A DNA stretch of 10,026 bases from Candidatus Kapaibacterium sp. (GTDB lineage: Bacteria; Bacteroidota; Ignavibacteria; Kapaibacteriales; UBA2268), in the NCBI GenBank assembly GCA_938038165.1, contig CALHRB010000383.1, forward strand, positions 1-10,026. The letters run 5' to 3'. Numbering within the stretch: the first letter of the stretch is position 1; each line of letters opens with the position of its first letter. A program made the translations under genes and the position numbers. Shown here one piece after another: positions 6,324-10,026 of this stretch. The notes beneath the pieces were generated by a model, which saw nothing but the letters and a program-made list of their open reading frames with translations, searched no databases and was not told the origin of the DNA.

Positions 6324-9300
6324 TCAATCCTCCGATTTTATGTTTCTTAATCTGGCAATATATGTTACATTAGGTTTTATATTTAATTCTTCAAGAACAT
6401 GATAACTTAAATCATGATGCCTTTTCTTATAAATTTCTGATTCCTTGTCGTTTGAGTCCCCAAAAACGATAGCATCAGCTGGGCAGGCAACCTGACATGC
6501 AGTTTTAACATCATTACCGTTAATTTTTCTGTTTTGTTTAACCGCTTCCTGTCTGGCTTCCATTATTCTTTGAACACAAAAAGTGCATTTCTCCATAACA
6601 CCTCTTGATCTAACAGTTACTTCTGGATTTTGAACCATCTTCAAAGAATCCTGATAATAGTAACCTTTCTCGAAATGATCTCTGAAATCAAAGAAGTTAA
6701 ATCTCCTTACTTTATATGGACAGTTATTAGAACAATACCTTGTTCCGACACAGCGATTATAAGCCATCTGGTTAAGTCCATCAGGACTATGGTTTGTTGC
6801 TACAACCGGACAAACATTTTCGCATGGAGCATTATCGCAATGTTGACATAGCATGGGTTGATTGCTTGCCGCTGGCTCCTCAGGTGTACCTGAATAATAG
6901 CGGTCTATTCTGATCCAGTGCATCTCCCTGCCCATAAGTACTTGGTCTTTTCCAACTATTGGTATATTATTCTCTACATTACAAGCACTCACGCAGGCTC
7001 CACAACCAGTACATTTATTAAGGTCAATCGCCATTGCCCATTTCATTTCGGTATATTTCTTTCGGTCAACAAGACTTATATCCGGATGATGATCATGATG
7101 AAGGATTTTTCTGTCTTTCTTGTATTCTTCAATTGTTGCTTCCTTGATAATTCTTCGTTTTTTGTGCATATCCTTAACAAATTCATCATCAAGAGCATGA
7201 TGTTCCTGTGTTGTTGCAATTTTGTATTGTCCCTGGATTTTTCTGATTTTAACGTCTTGAACAAGTTTATTATTGAATTTATCAAGAAAAATACCAGGAT
7301 TAACTCCAACAGACATTCCAACAGTTCCGACCTGCCATCTTCCAAAGCCGAGTTCGATACATAGTAAATTATCTGCCATTCCTGGTTGAATTACCACCGG
7401 TAATTTTAAATTTCTATTTCCCAAGGAAACTTCAGCCATGCAGAAGTTCTTTAATTTCATTTGTTTGGCTGTTTCTGGAGAAATTGATACATAATTGTCC
7501 CAGGTAACTTTTGTTACCGGGTGGGGAATTTCCTGCAACCAGCCATTATTGGCAAACCTGCCATCTCCAATGGTGTAGTTATTCGTTAGCTGTAATGTAA
7601 TTGATTCAGGTATGTTTTGTGGTTTAATTTCAGACAATGAATTGATATTGAAACTGAAATTACTTTGAATATCATTTTCTAAATTGACGACTCCATCGTG
7701 TAATGCCGCATACCAGAATGGTTTAAATTCAGTTTTAGTTTTAAACATTGAGTGAATATTATTCTCCCAATTTGTCATAATATACTTGTGATAAATGTCT
7801 TCCTTGAATTCATTTGGTTTTCCTGACAGCCAGTCAAGCAAAACAGCTTCTTTCTGCCTTGTGTCATATAAAGGCGATATAACAGGTTGCTGCAAACTGT
7901 AGATCCCTTTCCTTGTCGAAAAATCTCCCCAGGACTCAAAATCATGATTTATGGCAAGAACATAATTAGAAATATCAGAAGTCTCGGTTTTCTCTTTTGT
8001 GAACGTTATCGTGAGTTCGGCATTCTTCAAAGCCTTATCATAGCCATAATCAGGAGACAAATGAAAAGCAGGGTTACAATCCAGATGAATAACAATTGAT
8101 ACTTTTTTGTTATACAGTTTGTTAACCAACCATTCAAATTGAGTCTTTTCCTGAAGATTATTCGTTGATTTCAAGATCTCGAAATCATTAATTTCATTTG
8201 ATAATGAAGCATTGTTATCAGTAAATAAGGATTTAGCTGCAATAATTTCGTTTAACAGATTAATAGAAATCTGTGTTTCGTAATCAAGTTTATCGCCAGC
8301 CAAAAATACAGATTTACCAATGTTTTGTGTTAAGTCCTCGATTAAATGCTTAACAAACTTTTCATTTAATTTATTTTTTTCAACAAATTGCTTCAAAGAG
8401 TATTTTTTTATAACATCGGCGAATTCAGAAGGAAGTGAATAATTTAAATTCCTGACAAATATAAGTTCATTAATCAATGATAGAACAAAATCAAGTTGTT
8501 TAACTGGAGAAAGTCTTAATCTATAATCAGCATTTAATCCAGTTAAAGACATTCCACCTTCAACCACATATAGCCGATTGAAATCATCTAAATTGTCAGT
8601 GTTTCTTTTGCTGACGAATTTAGCAGTGTTCTCAATAAAATTTCCCTCGTTCCCGAGAAAATCTGAGTCGAGAGACACTATTATTTTAGCGTTTTCCAGC
8701 TGAATCGAGGGCAATTTGTCTTGATCATAACATTTTTTCCATGCTTCTCTTTTATTGTTGTTATCAAAAAATTCATATTGGTAAAAAACTGTGCTTGGGT
8801 ATTTTTCTTTGAATTCTTTGATTAATTTAATAGCAGATGGGGAATTTAAAGTATGAGAAACAATAGCAATTTCTTTATTTTCTGATTTTGCCTTTTCGAG
8901 AGCTGAAATAATATCTTTATTGATATTTTCCCATGATTCTTTTTGATATTTCCATCCAATATTCTTTGATGGGTGTTTCAATCGCTCAGGATCATACAAA
9001 TTTAATATATTGGCTTGTCCCGCTGAACAAATTTTTCCTTTGTTAATTGGGTGGTCGGGATTACCGTCAACTTTAATCGGTCTCCCTTCCCTTGTTTTAA
9101 TTAATATTCCGCAAGCATTATTACATCCCGAACATGTCGAGGAATAGTAATTTGCTATTCCTATGGTTGTTGTCTCAGGCTTTTTATTGTATGGAACTAT
9201 TTCTCCTTTATCACGGTAATCAGTGCAAGCAACCGCTGCCATGGCAGTTGTTGCGGCAGAAATAGCAAGGAATTTTCTTCGAGAGATTTCAGGAAGCTTT

Positions 9301-9419
9301 TCCAAATTAAAATCATCAGTAACACCCTCAAGGAACTCATCCTTTTGAATTTTTCTGAATGATTTTTTTTCTTCATAATTATTCAAGCTTAACCAGAACC
9401 TGTTTTTACTACTACTCAT
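6324..9419 (-). CDS. actB: ACIII subunit ActB, Tat-exported MopB-like and four-cluster ferredoxin fusion
   Basis: ActB passes electrons from the quinol site in ActC to the heme subunits, outside the membrane. The 1031-residue product has the extended Tat leader known for this family: FWLSL near the N-terminus, then twin-arginine SRRKFL at 46-51, a hydrophobic stretch, and AVAC with C65, a possible lipidation cysteine. Residues about 85-740 resemble molybdopterin oxidoreductases (TREGRPIKVDGNPDHP at 109-124) and retain C96, C99, C103 and C131, a four-cysteine motif. Residues about 793-1031 form a DMSO-reductase-B/NrfC-like ferredoxin domain with 15 cluster cysteines: 803, 806, 809, 813; 858, 861, 866, 870; 890, 896, 900; 945, 948, 975, 979. 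In CVGTRYC (890-896) a Thr replaces the second Cys, predicting one [3Fe-4S] and three [4Fe-4S] clusters as known for ActB. The start at 9419 has AAAGAGG in front. ActB is generally held to lack a molybdenum cofactor. Confidence 0.96.
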   Translation of the reverse strand: MSSSKNRFWLSLNNYEEKKSFRKIQKDEFLEGVTDDFNLEKLPEISRRKFLAISAATTAMAAVACTDYRDKGEIVPYNKKPETTTIGIANYYSSTCSGCNNACGILIKTREGRPIKVDGNPDHPINKGKICSAGQANILNLYDPERLKHPSKNIGWKYQKESWENINKDIISALEKAKSENKEIAIVSHTLNSPSAIKLIKEFKEKYPSTVFYQYEFFDNNNKREAWKKCYDQDKLPSIQLENAKIIVSLDSDFLGNEGNFIENTAKFVSKRNTDNLDDFNRLYVVEGGMSLTGLNADYRLRLSPVKQLDFVLSLINELIFVRNLNYSLPSEFADVIKKYSLKQFVEKNKLNEKFVKHLIEDLTQNIGKSVFLAGDKLDYETQISINLLNEIIAAKSLFTDNNASLSNEINDFEILKSTNNLQEKTQFEWLVNKLYNKKVSIVIHLDCNPAFHLSPDYGYDKALKNAELTITFTKEKTETSDISNYVLAINHDFESWGDFSTRKGIYSLQQPVISPLYDTRQKEAVLLDWLSGKPNEFKEDIYHKYIMTNWENNIHSMFKTKTEFKPFWYAALHDGVVNLENDIQSNFSFNINSLSEIKPQNIPESITLQLTNNYTIGDGRFANNGWLQEIPHPVTKVTWDNYVSISPETAKQMKLKNFCMAEVSLGNRNLKLPVVIQPGMADNLLCIELGFGRWQVGTVGMSVGVNPGIFLDKFNNKLVQDVKIRKIQGQYKIATTQEHHALDDEFVKDMHKKRRIIKEATIEEYKKDRKILHHDHHPDISLVDRKKYTEMKWAMAIDLNKCTGCGACVSACNVENNIPIVGKDQVLMGREMHWIRIDRYYSGTPEEPAASNQPMLCQHCDNAPCENVCPVVATNHSPDGLNQMAYNRCVGTRYCSNNCPYKVRRFNFFDFRDHFEKGYYYQDSLKMVQNPEVTVRSRGVMEKCTFCVQRIMEARQEAVKQNRKINGNDVKTACQVACPADAIVFGDSNDKESEIYKKRHHDLSYHVLEELNIKPNVTYIARLRNIKSED
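6329..6333 (-). promoter_or_regulatory. Ribosome binding site deciding the GTG start of actC
   Basis: GGAGG inside the last codons of actB lies 9 bases before GTG at 6319. The next in-frame ATG is deep inside the conserved N-terminal part, so the GTG is the sensible start. Confidence 0.7.
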
Positions 9420-9495
9420 CTATTAAAACCTCTTTAATAACATAATTGTATAATATTTTAAGCGACAAAAAATTCTCAGCAAAACTTTGTCAGTT
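9420..9495. other. 76-base intergenic gap between actA and actB
   Basis: This is the longest non-coding stretch of the window. It is very A/T rich and holds the actB ribosome site at its low-coordinate end. I see no strong rho-independent terminator, since the only inverted repeat is a 6-base A/T-rich stem at the actA stop, and no convincing promoter. The most likely reading is a simple spacer within one operon. Confidence 0.6.
9429..9435 (-). promoter_or_regulatory. Ribosome binding site of actB
   Basis: AAAGAGG lies 9 bases before the ATG at 9419, at the end of the 76-base actA-actB gap. It supports this start, which leaves the full extended Tat leader in the product. Confidence 0.65.
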
Positions 9496-10026
9496 TTATC
9501 TATGGCAGGCATTACAATTATCAGGTCCCTTGTTAATTTGGTTTTTCAACTCGGGTAATCTTGAATGCGCCTGACGGTGACAATCAAGGCAGGCACCCAT
9601 TGTAAATGAATTCACCTGACTGATAAGCTCCATCCTTGCAACGTCACCGTGGCAATTCTTGCAATCAATTCCTTTATTGATATGAACGCTATGGTTAAAA
9701 TATGCAAAATCAGCTAATTTATGAACCCTTTTCCAGGGTATTGGTTGATTTTTTTCATAGTATTCAACGAGCTTTTTGATTTCTTCTCTGTCACGACGGG
9801 CAACAGAATGGCAGTTCATGCATATATCAGCGGAAGGAACTGAAGCAAACCTACCTTTTTCAACACTTGTATGACAATACTGACAATCTATATTCATATT
9901 GCCGGCGTGTAGCTTATGAGAAAACTTTATTGGTTGTTCGGGTGCATAACCAATCCCATCTCTTTCTGGTTTTGCTACAAAGTATGTTACGGCAAATATT
10001 AGAACTATTACGAAAATTGTAACTGG
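9496..10026 (-). CDS. actA: ACIII subunit ActA, pentaheme cytochrome c (5' end off window)
   Basis: ActA is the multiheme c-type cytochrome of alternative complex III, held outside the membrane by an N-terminal helix. The frame stays open from the internal ATG at 9897 to the right edge, giving 177 codons including the stop, so the true start lies outside; perhaps 15-40 residues are missing. The first visible residues (about 2-18, ending VTYFVAKPE) are the end of a hydrophobic anchor. Five heme motifs follow, numbered from the window edge: CQYCH 48-52, CMNCH 69-73, CKNCH 122-126, CLDCH 146-150 and CNACH 171-175. Histidines in FSHKLH (37, 40) and FNHSVH (112, 115) are candidate distal ligands. 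Five hemes and the compact length match the known pentaheme ActA. Relation to the NrfH/NapC-like cytochrome c7 group is the wider alternative, but the actBC neighbours decide it. The 5' truncation prevents judging the promoter. Confidence 0.95.
   Translation of the reverse strand, partial: PVTIFVIVLIFAVTYFVAKPERDGIGYAPEQPIKFSHKLHAGNMNIDCQYCHTSVEKGRFASVPSADICMNCHSVARRDREEIKKLVEYYEKNQPIPWKRVHKLADFAYFNHSVHINKGIDCKNCHGDVARMELISQVNSFTMGACLDCHRQAHSRLPELKNQINKGPDNCNACHR

Noticed and set aside
6918..7364. Plus-strand open frame of 148 codons opposite actB
   Set aside because: It is the longest antisense frame but lies entirely over the conserved ferredoxin and linker part of actB, and its composition is what an antisense reading of actB would give.
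6324..9419. Calling actB a catalytic molybdopterin oxidoreductase such as a polysulfide or tetrathionate reductase
   Set aside because: The single-chain fusion with a four-cluster ferredoxin domain, the extended Tat leader, and the actA, actC, actD-actE and actF neighbours all identify ACIII, whose MopB half is understood to lack molybdenum.
9436..9480. Possible internal promoter before actB (TTGCTG, 16 bases, TAAAAT on the minus strand)
   Set aside because: The -35 half matches only three of six bases, and -10-like boxes are common in A/T-rich spacers. There is not enough to call a promoter.
9481..9497. Inverted repeat AAAACT/AGTTTT around the actA stop, considered as a terminator
   Set aside because: The stem is only 6 pairs, nearly all A/T, with no following T run of note. 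Such short repeats are expected by chance in this A/T-rich sequence, and the operon continues.
9496..9897. Reading actA as a short 133-residue cytochrome starting at the ATG at 9897
   Set aside because: The frame remains open for 43 more codons to the window edge. These encode the end of a membrane helix and the FSHKLH histidines typical of ActA, so the ATG is internal.

Overview
The window is about 35-40% G+C by eye and carries one strand-uniform gene block. All eight genes are on the minus strand, so transcription runs from high to low coordinates. The block holds a complete or near-complete alternative complex III (ACIII, quinol:electron acceptor oxidoreductase) followed by the start of a cytochrome c oxidase cluster. 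The low G+C, the ACIII-oxidase linkage, the A2-type (YS-motif) oxidase subunit I and the use of clear Shine-Dalgarno sequences suggest a member of the Bacteroidota/Chlorobi/Ignavibacteria superphylum. An Ignavibacteria-like bacterium is my best guess, but this is an inference from memory and not a search.

Layout in transcription order: actA (pentaheme cytochrome c, 5' end off the right edge, 9496-10026); a 76-base gap; actB (Tat-exported MopB-like plus four-cluster ferredoxin fusion, 6324-9419); actC (NrfD-like membrane quinol subunit, GTG start, 4952-6319); a fused actD-actE gene (DUF3341 membrane protein joined to a monoheme cytochrome c, 3809-4948); actF (second NrfD-like membrane subunit, 2622-3812); a membrane-anchored monoheme cytochrome c with an unrecognised C-terminal domain (1647-2594); a Sco-family copper chaperone (866-1654); and the 5' two thirds or so of cytochrome c oxidase subunit I (1-860, cut by the left edge). 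Except for the actA-actB and actF-cytochrome gaps, the genes overlap or lie within 5 bases of each other, so this looks like one operon. Its main promoter would be upstream of actA, outside the window.

How they would work together: ActC and ActF sit in the membrane, and ActC is expected to oxidise menaquinol. Electrons pass through the iron-sulfur clusters of ActB to the c-hemes of ActA and of the ActE part of the fusion. They then pass, probably via the membrane-anchored cytochrome c at 1647-2594, to the copper-heme oxidase whose subunit I begins at 860. The Sco protein would help build its copper site. Departures from the textbook ACIII-caa3 locus are the ActD-ActE fusion, a complete four-cysteine cluster motif in the molybdopterin-type half of ActB, and the absence of a CuA subunit gene (coxB) between sco and coxA. 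No tRNA, rRNA, CRISPR array, insertion sequence or long repeat was seen, and no stretch above 76 bases lacks a gene.
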